Shown: positions 1 through 7,334, numbered from the stretch's first letter. The stretch: 11,293 nucleotides of DNA from Bacteroidota bacterium (GCA_023417815.1 JAEZEI010000066.1:1-11293); one strand, 5' to 3'. Program-made: numbers and translations. Notes: generated by a model not told the origin, from the letters alone.

Positions 1-1016
1 GGCGACGCCATTGCGTCGCCCTGTCGTCGGGGACGGCCGCGCTGCACCTCGGCCTGCTCACCCTGGGTGTCGGCGCCGGCGATGTCGTCGTGACGGCATC
101 GATGACCTTCGCCGCAACCGCAAACGCCATCGTCTACACCGGGGCCGAGCCGGTCTTCGTGGACAGCGATGAGACCGGCAACATGAACCCCGACCTGCTC
201 GAGGAGGCACTCACTGATCTCACCCGACTGGGACGCCGGGTCAAGGCGGTCGTGCCCGTCGACCTGCTCGGGAAGGTCGCCGACCACGAGCGGATCGGCG
301 CCATCGCCGAGCGGTACGGGGTTCCCGTCCTCGCCGATGCCGCCGAATCCATGGGCGGGATCCGTGGCGGCCGACCTGCCGCGTCATTCGGGCAGGCGGC
401 GGCGGTGTCCTTCAACGGCAACAAGATCATGACGACCTCCGGCGGGGGTGCCCTGCTCACCGACGACGAGCCGTTCGCCCAGCGAGTGCGCTACCTGGCC
501 ACACAGGCGCGCCAGCCGGTGGTGCACTACGAACACGAGGACATCGGCTACAACTACCGACTGTCCAACCTGCTCGCCGCATTCGGGCGCGCCCAGTTGG
601 AGCGGCTGGACGGCATGATCGAGCGTCGCCGACAGACTCGTCTGCACTACCGCGAGTTGTTCTCTGGCCGGCCTGGCGTCTCGGTGTTCGGGGAGCCCTC
701 CGGGCTGGACGGCGGCACCACCCGCGACAACTGGTGGTTGACGTCGGTCGTGGTCGACGAGGAACTGGCCGGGTTCACTGCCGAGGATCTTCGAGCGACC
801 CTCAGTGAGGAGGACATCGAGGCGCGTCCACTGTGGAAGCCGATGCACCTGCAGCCAGTCTTCCTTGCCGCCCGTTCCTATGTGGATGGCACCTCGGAAC
901 GGCTCTACCGGACGGGGCTCTCACTGCCGAGCGGATCCGCTCTCGCCGACCCGCAGTGGCGGCGAATCGATGCCGCCGTCCGCCTGATCCTGGAGGGTTC
1001 GCGTGCCTCCCGTTAG
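1..1016 (+). CDS. DegT/DnrJ/EryC1/StrS-family nucleotide-sugar aminotransferase, 5' end missing
   Basis: PLP-dependent aminotransferase of the fold that turns a 4-keto (or 3-keto) nucleotide sugar into an amino sugar, normally with glutamate as donor; cytoplasmic. The reading frame is open from base 3, so the true start lies upstream; 337 residues are visible against roughly 370-390 in the family. The visible N-terminus (ALSSGTAALHLGL) is the conserved SGTAALHLAL region, followed by the acidic stretch ending PVFVDSD. The PLP lysine is in FNGNK (AAG at 423-425), just before the glycine run TTSGGGALL. NYRLSNLLAAFG and the late RPLWKPMH segment are also typical. The downstream PglC-like and PglD-like genes suggest a PglE-type role (4-amination of UDP-2-acetamido-4-keto-6-deoxyhexose). 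That substrate is inferred; other 4- or 3-aminations cannot be excluded. High third-position GC (about 85% by hand count of about 98 codons). The stop overlaps the next gene by 14 bp. Confidence 0.93.
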   Translation, partial: RRHCVALSSGTAALHLGLLTLGVGAGDVVVTASMTFAATANAIVYTGAEPVFVDSDETGNMNPDLLEEALTDLTRLGRRVKAVVPVDLLGKVADHERIGAIAERYGVPVLADAAESMGGIRGGRPAASFGQAAAVSFNGNKIMTTSGGGALLTDDEPFAQRVRYLATQARQPVVHYEHEDIGYNYRLSNLLAAFGRAQLERLDGMIERRRQTRLHYRELFSGRPGVSVFGEPSGLDGGTTRDNWWLTSVVVDEELAGFTAEDLRATLSEEDIEARPLWKPMHLQPVFLAARSYVDGTSERLYRTGLSLPSGSALADPQWRRIDAAVRLILEGSRASR

Positions 1017-1620
1017 CACCCGGTACGACATCGTGAAGCGAGTTCTCGATGCTGTTGTGAGCGGCGTCGGTCTGGTGGTCACCGCGCCCGTGCAGGTCTG
1101 CGTGGCGGCCGCGGTGCTGGTGGCCCACGGCCGGCCGGTGCTCTTTCGCCAGGAGCGGCCAGGCAAGGATGGCGTCGTCTTTGAGTTGGTGAAATTCAGG
1201 ACAATGCGCCATCCGGACGATACCCATGTCACGGACGAGGAGCGGCTCACGAAGGTAGGGCGAGTACTGAGAGCGACCAGCCTCGACGAACTCCCGACTC
1301 TGTGGAATGTGTTGAAGGGCGACATGAGCCTGGTCGGCCCGCGTCCGTTGCGGGTGTACTACCTCAGCCGGTACTCACCGCAGCAGGCTCGCCGCCATGA
1401 GGTCCGCCCCGGCGTCACAGGGTTGGCCCAGGTCTCGGGCAGAAACCTCCTGTCTTGGGAGGAGAGATTCGAACTGGACGTTGAGTACGTGGACCGCCGA
1501 TCCCTGCTGCTCGACCTCCAGATCTTGGCCCGCACCGTCGTGGCGGTAGTGACTCGGCGAGGCATCAGTGCCGAGGGCTCCGCAACGATGACCCCGTTTC
1601 TCGGGAGTGAGCGTGACTGA
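1003..1620 (+). CDS. Monotopic phosphoglycosyl transferase (bacterial sugar transferase, PglC-like), repeat-unit initiating enzyme
   Basis: Transfers a sugar-1-phosphate from a UDP-sugar to undecaprenyl (or related polyprenyl) phosphate, the first committed membrane step of repeat-unit assembly. At 205 residues it is the minimal PglC-type form, without the large N-terminal membrane domain of WbaP/WcaJ. Visible: KRVLDAVVSGVGLVV and the following hydrophobic stretch (about residues 9-37, the re-entrant membrane helix), FRQERPGKDG, the FELVKFRTM motif, the catalytic Asp-Glu pair in SLDELPTLWN (D95, E96, close to the D93-E94 reported for C. jejuni PglC), GDMSLVGPRPL, and RPGVTGLAQVSGRN. The GTG start at 1003 has GGAGGG at 992-997, 5 nt upstream, and overlaps the aminotransferase by 14 bp. 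Third-position GC falls within the gene, with many more A/T-ending codons after about base 1150. The sugar is likely the product of the flanking aminotransferase and acetyltransferase, which is inference. Confidence 0.95.
   Translation: MPPVSTRYDIVKRVLDAVVSGVGLVVTAPVQVCVAAAVLVAHGRPVLFRQERPGKDGVVFELVKFRTMRHPDDTHVTDEERLTKVGRVLRATSLDELPTLWNVLKGDMSLVGPRPLRVYYLSRYSPQQARRHEVRPGVTGLAQVSGRNLLSWEERFELDVEYVDRRSLLLDLQILARTVVAVVTRRGISAEGSATMTPFLGSERD
1603..1607 (+). promoter_or_regulatory. Ribosome binding site that favours the GTG at 1613
   Basis: GGGAG at 1603-1607 lies 5 nt before the GTG at 1613. The alternative GTG at 1607 overlaps this element and would have no Shine-Dalgarno sequence at a usable distance, so 1613 is the preferred start of the acetyltransferase. 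The site lies inside the last codons of the preceding gene, which favours translational coupling. Confidence 0.55.
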
Positions 1621-2275
1621 TCAGCGAGCCAGTCACGCACCGGAACTGGCGATCATCGGGGCTGGCCAGTACTCAGCTCTGGTCGCAGAACTCGCCGAAA
1701 CCTGCGGGTATCACGTTGTCTGCTATCTCGATGACGATCCGGGGAAGCAGGGCACGAGCGTGCAGGGTGTCCCCGTCCGTGGGCCGATCGCTGCAGGGTT
1801 GCCGGCCATCCCCCGCGATGTCGCGGTCGCCGTGGCCCTAGGAGACAACGACGCTAGGTCGAAGTGGTTAGTGGCTGCCAGACAGCTCGGCTACCGAGTT
1901 CCGGCGTTGGTGAGCCCACTGGCAACTGTCAGCCCGAGCGCCGAGATCGGCGATGGCGTGCACCTACACCCCGGCTGTCATGTGTGGACGCAGGCCCGAG
2001 TAGGTCTGGGGTCTGTTCTGAGCCCAGGGACAACAGTCGCTCATCACACAACGCTCGGTGAGGGCTGCTTCGCCGCATCCGGCGCGAACATCGGTGCGTC
2101 AATCAACGTCGGCCGGGGGGCCTTCTTTGGAATCGGGTCGGTCACCTCCACCGGCGTAGCCAACATCGCAGAGCACACCCTTGTCGGTGCGGGCGCAGTT
2201 ATCATCCGCGACACCGAGCCGTACGGGGTCTACGTAGGCTCACCCGGACGTCTCCTCAGGGTGGCTGCGTCATGA
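1613..2275 (+). CDS. NeuD/PglD-family sugar O/N-acetyltransferase (left-handed beta-helix)
   Basis: Acetyl-CoA-dependent acetyltransferase, probably acting on the amino sugar made by the upstream aminotransferase (PglD-type 4-N-acetylation); a NeuD-type O-acetylation is the alternative. About 220 residues, the usual family length. The N-terminal third is a small Rossmann-like domain with LAIIGAGQYSALVAEL and YLDDDPGKQG. The C-terminal half is a hexapeptide-repeat beta-helix: AEIGDGVHLHPGCHV, ARVGLGSVLSPGTTVAHH, ASINVGRGAFFGIGS and HTLVGAGAVIIRD, ending in YVGSPGRLLR. The likely catalytic histidine is H144 of VAHHTTLG (numbered from the start at 1613); relatives usually have His followed by an acidic residue, and here the next residue is His145. 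An upstream GTG at 1607 would add only two residues. The start overlaps the phosphoglycosyl transferase by 8 bp, and the stop shares ATGA with the start of a small open frame at 2272. Confidence 0.9.
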   Translation: MTDQRASHAPELAIIGAGQYSALVAELAETCGYHVVCYLDDDPGKQGTSVQGVPVRGPIAAGLPAIPRDVAVAVALGDNDARSKWLVAARQLGYRVPALVSPLATVSPSAEIGDGVHLHPGCHVWTQARVGLGSVLSPGTTVAHHTTLGEGCFAASGANIGASINVGRGAFFGIGSVTSTGVANIAEHTLVGAGAVIIRDTEPYGVYVGSPGRLLRVAAS

Positions 2276-2454
2276 AACGAGCGCAACCAACCAACGGCGG
2301 TATCCCGCGCCCATTGACCGGAGTAGCCGAGTCGATCCGAGTCCTTCAAGTCGCCACGATGAGGTATCGCTCAGTGCCACTAAGGATCCGGGCTGTCTCG
2401 GGGCAGACGAAGGGTCGTCCGAGCACCGTGAGCATGGAGGGCGGAGTTGACTGA
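2272..2454 (+). CDS. Possible small protein of unknown function (60 aa) filling a gap in the operon
   Basis: Not recognised as any family. It starts at an ATG sharing ATGA with the stop of the acetyltransferase and ends 8 bp inside the next gene, so it fills exactly one of only two gaps in an otherwise overlapping gene chain. A weak Shine-Dalgarno-like AGGGTGG lies at 2258-2264, 7 nt upstream. The product is basic, with no clear signal peptide or membrane helix. Third-position GC is about 67% by hand count, like the neighbouring genes (about 65%), but another frame scores similarly, so composition does not settle it. The segment IRVLQVAT resembles the first beta strand of GT4 enzymes, so this may be the remnant of a lost glycosyltransferase rather than a functional small gene. 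It could also be untranslated leader. Low confidence. Confidence 0.3.
   Translation: MKRAQPTNGGIPRPLTGVAESIRVLQVATMRYRSVPLRIRAVSGQTKGRPSTVSMEGGVD
2436..2444 (+). promoter_or_regulatory. Strong ribosome binding site supporting a TTG start at 2447
   Basis: GGAGGGCGG at 2436-2444, with its GGAGG core 6 nt before TTG 2447. This purine-rich match to the anti-Shine-Dalgarno sequence is what decides the rare TTG start of the first GT4 gene. An ATG at 2434-2436 is out of frame with that gene. Confidence 0.6.
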
Positions 2455-3625
2455 GTCGCGTGGCTCGACGCGGCCAGCCACACAGAGCACGAGGATCGCG
2501 CTTGTGGTCACGACTGGTCGCACGGCGCATGGGTTTGTGTCGGGCTTTGCCAACTTCCTCGCCAGCCGGAACAATGAAGTGTTCGTCCTTGCCGGCGCTG
2601 TCGAGGATATCGAGGACATCCAAGGAGAAGGGGCTCACTATGTGCCCTTGCCATTTGAACGAGACCCGCATCCCGTTAAGGATCTCCGTTCGCTCGTGTT
2701 GCTCATTCGCGCCCTTAGAGCGATCCGTCCGGATGTTGTCGCGTATGCTACGCCGAAGGCATCGCTGCTGACCGCTGTCGCCAGCTTTGCGCTACGCGTC
2801 CCGAGGCGCGTCTATCAACTCTGGGGGCTTCGCCTGGAGACGGTCGGCGGGATGAGGAGGAGCGTTCTCTGCTTAGCGGAGCGGCTTACAAGCTGCTTGT
2901 CGTCAGCGATTATCGCCAACAGCCCCAGCCTTGCGGCGGCCTATACTAGATTGGGCCTGAATTGTGGCAGGCAGGTTGAGGTGGTTGGAGCAGGATCCTC
3001 GCACGGAGTTGACTTGCAGAGATTCTCCCGGAAGGCAGAGGTTCCCAAGTTGGATGACGCGACGAAGGAATACCTTGAGAATCATCAGGGCTTGCGGATA
3101 GGATTCGTTGGGCGGATGCACCCCGACAAGGGAGTAGACACACTACTCGACGCGGCAGAAGGTTGCCGCCGCAGCGGCACGGACGTGGCTGTCATTCTTG
3201 TAGGCGGAGACGAGGGATTTGACTGGGAGCGCCACCTCGCGGACGGAGGAGTCGCGGCGCGGGTCGTCGGTCGAGTCTCAGATCCTCGGCCGTACTACGA
3301 GGCGATGGACGTCTTGGTTCTGCCCAGCCGCCGCGAAGGCTTTCCGAATGTCGTACTGGAGGCCGCAGCAATGGGGGTACCTGCCATTGTGTCGGACGCC
3401 ACAGGCGCCATCGATTCGGTCGTGCATGGCGTGACTGGTCTAGTTGTTCCGGTGGGGGACTCTGCGGCCCTCACTATCGCCCTGTCGTCGTTAGCGCACG
3501 ATCCATTGCTCCGCTCAGAGTTGGGCACTCGGGCGCGCGATCGAGCAGAGAAGCACTTTGATCAGGCCGCCGTTTGGCGGAAGAACGCGCACGCCCTGCT
3601 TTCGCCATTCGGGGGTCGACCGTGA
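2447..3625 (+). CDS. GT4-family glycosyltransferase (CapM/PglA-like)
   Basis: Retaining GT-B glycosyltransferase, predicted to add a sugar from a nucleotide-sugar donor to the lipid-linked oligosaccharide on the inner membrane face. 392 residues, normal for the family. The N-terminal acceptor domain begins RIALVVTTGRTAHGF (from about residue 16). The segment YATPKASLL through YQLWGLRLET (about residues 99-132) resembles the TPKAGLL and RGLRYET segments of CapM/PglA-like enzymes. The C-terminal donor domain begins RIGFVGRMHPDKGVDTLL (from residue 217), and the EX7E motif is intact in EGFPNVVLE (E297, E305), followed by AAMGVPAIVSDATG. The TTG start is chosen because GGAGG lies 6 nt upstream and leaves a short lead before the first beta strand. 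Third-position GC is about 65% (first 98 codons, by hand), clearly below the flanking genes. Donor and acceptor cannot be read from sequence. The stop is followed by an unusual 192-bp gap. Confidence 0.92.
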   Translation: MTESRGSTRPATQSTRIALVVTTGRTAHGFVSGFANFLASRNNEVFVLAGAVEDIEDIQGEGAHYVPLPFERDPHPVKDLRSLVLLIRALRAIRPDVVAYATPKASLLTAVASFALRVPRRVYQLWGLRLETVGGMRRSVLCLAERLTSCLSSAIIANSPSLAAAYTRLGLNCGRQVEVVGAGSSHGVDLQRFSRKAEVPKLDDATKEYLENHQGLRIGFVGRMHPDKGVDTLLDAAEGCRRSGTDVAVILVGGDEGFDWERHLADGGVAARVVGRVSDPRPYYEAMDVLVLPSRREGFPNVVLEAAAMGVPAIVSDATGAIDSVVHGVTGLVVPVGDSAALTIALSSLAHDPLLRSELGTRARDRAEKHFDQAAVWRKNAHALLSPFGGRP

Positions 3626-3817
3626 GACTCTCCCGAGCAACGTGCGCGGCACTTGCTCCTGAGATTGTGCGTCATGTCGCACCTAGGTTGCCCGTCGTCT
3701 GTGCTCCCGAGAGTAGGCTCCCAACTCGCGTGCTCGCCGCTGAATCTCTGGCCTGTGGCGCTGGCCTTATTTGGCAGGGGGGCCGTTCTCTCGGATATTG
3801 GACTCGAGGTGGATGTC
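3626..3817 (+). other. Gap between two GT4 genes, with ambiguous open frames
   Basis: This 192-bp stretch interrupts an otherwise overlapping gene chain. Two frames are open through it. A GTG at 3622 sharing GTGA with the previous stop would encode 68 residues ending at 3828, overlapping the next gene by 11 bp, but its third-position GC is only about 49% by hand count, poor for this genome. The other open frame is that of both flanking GT4 genes: after the TGA at 3623-3625 it stays open for 64 codons straight into the next gene, with third-position GC near 70%. It contains possible starts at TTG 3653 and ATG 3674 and a hydrophobic stretch around LNLWPVALALFG. Nothing in it resembles a GT4 N-terminus. 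It may be a gene remnant, an N-terminal extension of the next gene, or an untranslated spacer. Confidence 0.35.
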
Positions 3818-4954
3818 ATGGCCGTTAGGGTTCTACAAGCACTCGCCAGTCTTGATCAGGGGGGTGCTGAAACCGTGGTTATGGCCTGGCTTCGCGCCAT
3901 GGACAGGGAACGCATCGCTTTCGACTTCGTGGTCAACGAACGGGAGCGACCATATGACTATGAGGAAGAGGTGCGGCGCCTAGGGGGGCGCATCTTCAGG
4001 TTGCCGCGACTGACGCCGCTGAACGTGGGAGCTTACGCTCTCCGGTGGTGGCGTCTTCTCAAGGAGCATCCGGAATGGCGCGTCATCCATGCACACCACA
4101 CCACCGCTGCGCCCGTCTATCTCTCTGTTGCCAAGGTACTGGGCCGCACTGTGTGGAGTCACAGCCACAGTGCTGGTGTGGAGCAGTCTCCGAAGGGCCT
4201 GGTGAAGAAGGTGTCACACATCTTGCTGCCTCCTCTCAGCGACAGAATGCTGTCTTGTTCGGCGCTCGCCGCAAAGTCAGTCTTTCGGCGCGCGGCCTCG
4301 CGTGCTGTGGTCTTGCCGAACGCGATCGAGGTGGCAGCGTTCGGGTTCAGTCGCCAAGACCGTGAGCGAGTCCGCGAGGAGTTCGCGCTCTCGACGTCGG
4401 CCTTCGTTGTGGGTCACGTCGGACGGTTCGCCGACATGAAGAACCACCGGTTCTTGGTGGACGCGTTCTCACATCTTGCGTGCATGGACCCGGACTCGCG
4501 CCTGCTGCTTGTAGGCAAGGGCGCGCTAGAGCCTGCGGTCCGCCGTCAGGTGGCGGAGTTGGGGCTGTTCGATCGCGTTGTGTTCGCCGGCGCCCGGACT
4601 GATGTCGCGGCGTGTCTGGCCGCTATGGATGTGCTCGTGATGCCATCCCTGTACGAGGGCTTTCCGGTATCGCTCGTCGAGGCCCAGGCAAACGGGCTCC
4701 AAGTGCTCGTCTCGGATTCGGTTACGCTCGAAGCCGCGATAACCCCGCACGTGGAGTACCTCCCCTTGTCGCTTGGGTCAGCGACCTGGGCTCAACGCAT
4801 CGCGGCCCAGCGTTGGACGTCTGGATGGGATCGCCAGATGTGCGCAGATCAGGTACGAACTGCAGGGTTTGACACGTCGACCGCTGTCGCTCGGTTGGCA
4901 GCGATGTATGAAGAAGCGGTGGAGGCGACCGGCTCCAAGGGGTCACGAGGATGA
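3818..4954 (+). CDS. GT4-family glycosyltransferase (EpsF-like)
   Basis: GT-B retaining glycosyltransferase extending the lipid-linked repeat unit in the cytoplasm. With the start at ATG 3818 it has 378 residues, typical for the family. The N-terminus VRVLQALASLDQGGAETVVM matches the LGSLNRGGAE opening of EpsF/CapH-like GT4 enzymes. HAHHTTAAPVY and WSHSHSAG follow in the acceptor domain. The donor domain starts VVGHVGRFADMKNH (about residues 197-209), has LLLVGKGALEP, and keeps EX7E in EGFPVSLVE (E280, E288) followed by AQANGLQVLVSD. The start is favoured by GAGG at 3806-3809, 8 nt upstream, and because the conserved fold begins at once. In-frame upstream starts (ATG 3674, TTG 3653) would add about 48-55 residues with no family similarity. 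Its stop shares ATGA with the next gene, implying coupling. Sugar specificity is unknown. Confidence 0.92.
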   Translation: MAVRVLQALASLDQGGAETVVMAWLRAMDRERIAFDFVVNERERPYDYEEEVRRLGGRIFRLPRLTPLNVGAYALRWWRLLKEHPEWRVIHAHHTTAAPVYLSVAKVLGRTVWSHSHSAGVEQSPKGLVKKVSHILLPPLSDRMLSCSALAAKSVFRRAASRAVVLPNAIEVAAFGFSRQDRERVREEFALSTSAFVVGHVGRFADMKNHRFLVDAFSHLACMDPDSRLLLVGKGALEPAVRRQVAELGLFDRVVFAGARTDVAACLAAMDVLVMPSLYEGFPVSLVEAQANGLQVLVSDSVTLEAAITPHVEYLPLSLGSATWAQRIAAQRWTSGWDRQMCADQVRTAGFDTSTAVARLAAMYEEAVEATGSKGSRG

Positions 4955-6057
4955 GGGTGCTTATCTACCTGCACACCCGCGGCGGCGGTCATTGGCGCTA
5001 CGCACGCGAGTTAGCGGAGGCTCTCTCCAGCATGGTGAGGGTGGCAATCGTCTGCGCAGAGGGATCGGACCAGGCGCCTGGCCTGGAAGTGCGGCGAGTG
5101 CTCTCTCCGATCGACGAGCACGCATCTGGTGCCCGGCGCGTCCTCGACCGCATCCGGGCGTACCGCCGGCATGTAGATGAACTCGCTCGCTTCCTGGCGC
5201 ACGACTCGGGCGATAACGGCGTACGCATCGTTCACTTCCAGGAGTTGCCCACCTTCTCCGCCCGTGCTGCGGTGCGCATGGCCCGGGCTCACGGCTATAA
5301 AGTCGTCATAACAGTGCACAACGTACGCCCTCACGCCGCCGGACTGACAAGTCAGCTAAGGCAGCGAGATGCGCTGCGCGCCTGGTCCTCCGCGGATGCG
5401 CTCATTGTTCACACGCATCACCTCAAACTGGAACTCCGGCAGTGGTTGCCCTCCGCCAGCATTGAGGTGATACAGCATCCACTTTGGCCGGCAAGACGGT
5501 CGCTTGATGTGGGGCGTCAAAAGGAGTTCTTGTTCTTTGGACTTCTGCGCGAGAACAAGGGCATCCAACGCTTTGTGGATGCGTTGGCTCAGCTAGGTAA
5601 CCCCCCAGCGTCGATTGTAGGTTCGGGATCCCCGGAAATGGTGGCCGACGTGCGGCGCTGGCTTGAGCAGCGCGGACTAAGCCAGTGTGAGTTTCTGCCA
5701 GGGTACCTGCCAGAGGAGAAGGTGGCAGGGTTGTTCGCAGCCCACCGGGTCCTCGTCGCACCATATGAGAGGTTTGCCGCGCAGAGCGGGGTAACTCACC
5801 TAGCGATCGCCCATCACCGCCCGGTCGTGGTCTCGAATGTCGGTGGGCTGGCAGAACCCGTGGAGACGTTCGGCGTCGGGGAGATTGCGGGGGAGGGCGT
5901 GGAGGGCCTATCAGAGGCGATGCGTACTGCCGCCACGCGTCAGCGCTCAGGGTACTACGAGACAGGCTTCAATGCTGCGCATGAAGCCCTTTCGGTCCAC
6001 GCTATAGCCGAAGCCACAACACGAGTGTACGATTCTCTGGCAGAGGGGCGGCGGTGA
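4951..6057 (+). CDS. GT4-like glycosyltransferase lacking the EX7E motif (QSGV variant)
   Basis: Predicted GT-B glycosyltransferase of 368 residues. The N-terminus VLIYLHTRGGGHWRYARELAE has the glycine-rich first loop. HFQELPTFSARAAV and VVITVHNVRPHA follow in the acceptor domain, where a TxHN(V/I) motif is common in GT4. The donor domain begins FLFFGLLRENKGIQRFV (from about residue 193) and continues with IVGSG and the LPGYLPEEKVAGLFAAHRVLVAPY segment. Where most GT4 enzymes have EX7E, this protein reads AAQSGVTHL. Aligned on the following RPVVVSNVGG, the two usual glutamates fall at A276 and L284. A QSGV motif at this place is, from memory, a recurrent GT4 subclass, so this looks like a variant rather than a dead enzyme. 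ATG 4951 shares ATGA with the upstream stop; AAGGGG at 4937-4942 lies 8 nt upstream. Its own stop overlaps the polymerase start (GTGA). Confidence 0.87.
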   Translation: MRVLIYLHTRGGGHWRYARELAEALSSMVRVAIVCAEGSDQAPGLEVRRVLSPIDEHASGARRVLDRIRAYRRHVDELARFLAHDSGDNGVRIVHFQELPTFSARAAVRMARAHGYKVVITVHNVRPHAAGLTSQLRQRDALRAWSSADALIVHTHHLKLELRQWLPSASIEVIQHPLWPARRSLDVGRQKEFLFFGLLRENKGIQRFVDALAQLGNPPASIVGSGSPEMVADVRRWLEQRGLSQCEFLPGYLPEEKVAGLFAAHRVLVAPYERFAAQSGVTHLAIAHHRPVVVSNVGGLAEPVETFGVGEIAGEGVEGLSEAMRTAATRQRSGYYETGFNAAHEALSVHAIAEATTRVYDSLAEGRR

Positions 6058-7334
6058 CGGCAATTCGCGGCCAGATTGCAGGGAGTCTTCCGGGAACCGA
6101 ATCGCGAGCGCGCTGGGCGAGTCTGTTGGTATTCGCCAGCTTCTTCCCGTATCCCGCAGTAGTTACCCTGGGCAATAGCTGGGGCATTCAGGCCGCTCAG
6201 TTGGTGATTATCATTCTTGTAGCCCTCCGCTATCGCGAGATCTCCGCCACGCGCTCAGTCCATGCTTATCTATGGCTAGCTCTGCCCATGTTCGGGTCCT
6301 TGGCGGTAGTTTCGATCGCTAGTCAGACGCGGGACCCGGATCTGGGCGTGCGAGCCTTCCTGACTTTCGGCGTCACACTGCTGGCCCTACCTGTGTTTGG
6401 CAGCATCTTTCAAGGACGCGACCGGGATTGGTTCGTCAGGCCGGTTGCACTAGTCATGGTAGTCAACCTCGGAGTGGCGGTATATCAGGCGATCCAGTTC
6501 AGGAGCGGGACATTCCCGTTCCTTTGGTACTTCCAGAACCCGAGCTTCGCGGATCTGAATCAGATTGCGGGTGACTATGCTCGGTATGTGGGGCGCCCGA
6601 TGGGCATCTTTCCCGAACCGTCGGCGATGGCTGCGGCGATTGGCCCGTGGGGAGTGATGTTGCTCGGACGAGCCGTGGCTCGAGACGGGAAGCACACCAC
6701 CGCGTGCTGGATTGGGGCGGTGTGCGCAGCGTCTGCAGTAAGCCTGAGCGCTTCAGTCTACGCGGCGGTGATGGTATTGCTGTACGCGGTCGTTCTCCTG
6801 CGCAGCCGCCTGCGGGGCGTGGCGGTGGCGGGCATGGTCCTCGCTGCCACAGGAGTGGCGTGGGGTTGGTTGGCGAGCCCCGATCTTGCTCGTCTGGATA
6901 TCGACGTCAACACATCGATGGCGACGCGCTATCGCGCCCTGGAGGCGGCTGTTCAACTGCCTTTCGAAAGCGTCGGTCGGGCTCTGTTTGGGTACGGCCC
7001 TGGCTCAGGGGTAGCCGTCGTGCGGGACTTCAACCCATATCTCGGCGGTGTGTACTCTCTGCTCGGCACTTGGTGGCTCGAGGGCGGACTGGGCGTCGCC
7101 GCGGGGGTAGCGGCAGTCATTAGCATGGCTTGGCGGCGAGCATCTACCCGTTACGTGAAGACGGCGCTAGTTGCGTGGATTGTGAGCATCGGGGCGGCTA
7201 CCGGGTACCAGTCCCTCCTCCCTTTGTGGCTCTTCCTAGCGTTAGTGCTAGACGGCGCGGTATCCGGCGGGTGTGGGGAGCGAGGCGGCGAATTGAGCAA
7301 CTCAACTTGCCCTGACTTGACGGCAACTCGCTAG
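6054..7334 (+). CDS. Wzy-type polysaccharide polymerase (O-antigen ligase-like membrane protein)
   Basis: Integral membrane protein of 426 residues, predicted to polymerise lipid-linked repeat units on the outer face of the membrane. I count roughly 11-12 hydrophobic segments, for example around LLVFASFFPYPAVVTLG, LVIIILVAL, AYLWLALPMFGSLAVV, VALVMVVNLGVAVYQ, the long pair near SASVYAAVMVLLYAVVLL, and the C-terminal LLPLWLFLALVLDGAV. A hydrophilic loop contains RPMGIFPEPSAMAAA (about residues 181-195), the FxEPSxxA element common in Wzy/O-antigen-ligase proteins, and a later loop has FGYGPGSG. The GTG start at 6054 overlaps the previous stop (GTGA) and has GAGGGG at 6043-6048, 5 nt upstream. 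Wzy proteins diverge strongly, so the call rests on topology, these short motifs and the neighbouring flippase. The TAG stop is followed at once, in the same frame, by the ATG of the next gene. Confidence 0.87.
   Translation: MTAIRGQIAGSLPGTESRARWASLLVFASFFPYPAVVTLGNSWGIQAAQLVIIILVALRYREISATRSVHAYLWLALPMFGSLAVVSIASQTRDPDLGVRAFLTFGVTLLALPVFGSIFQGRDRDWFVRPVALVMVVNLGVAVYQAIQFRSGTFPFLWYFQNPSFADLNQIAGDYARYVGRPMGIFPEPSAMAAAIGPWGVMLLGRAVARDGKHTTACWIGAVCAASAVSLSASVYAAVMVLLYAVVLLRSRLRGVAVAGMVLAATGVAWGWLASPDLARLDIDVNTSMATRYRALEAAVQLPFESVGRALFGYGPGSGVAVVRDFNPYLGGVYSLLGTWWLEGGLGVAAGVAAVISMAWRRASTRYVKTALVAWIVSIGAATGYQSLLPLWLFLALVLDGAVSGGCGERGGELSNSTCPDLTATR

Noticed and set aside
3622..3828. A 68-codon gene starting at GTG 3622
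   Set aside because: The overlaps look operon-like, but third-position GC of about 49% is too low for coding sequence here and no family resemblance is visible. It is kept only as part of the ambiguous spacer.
4045..4365. A 106-codon plus-strand open frame within the second GT4 gene
   Set aside because: It is out of frame inside a gene with clear family motifs, and its product is compositionally odd with no domain: a shadow frame.
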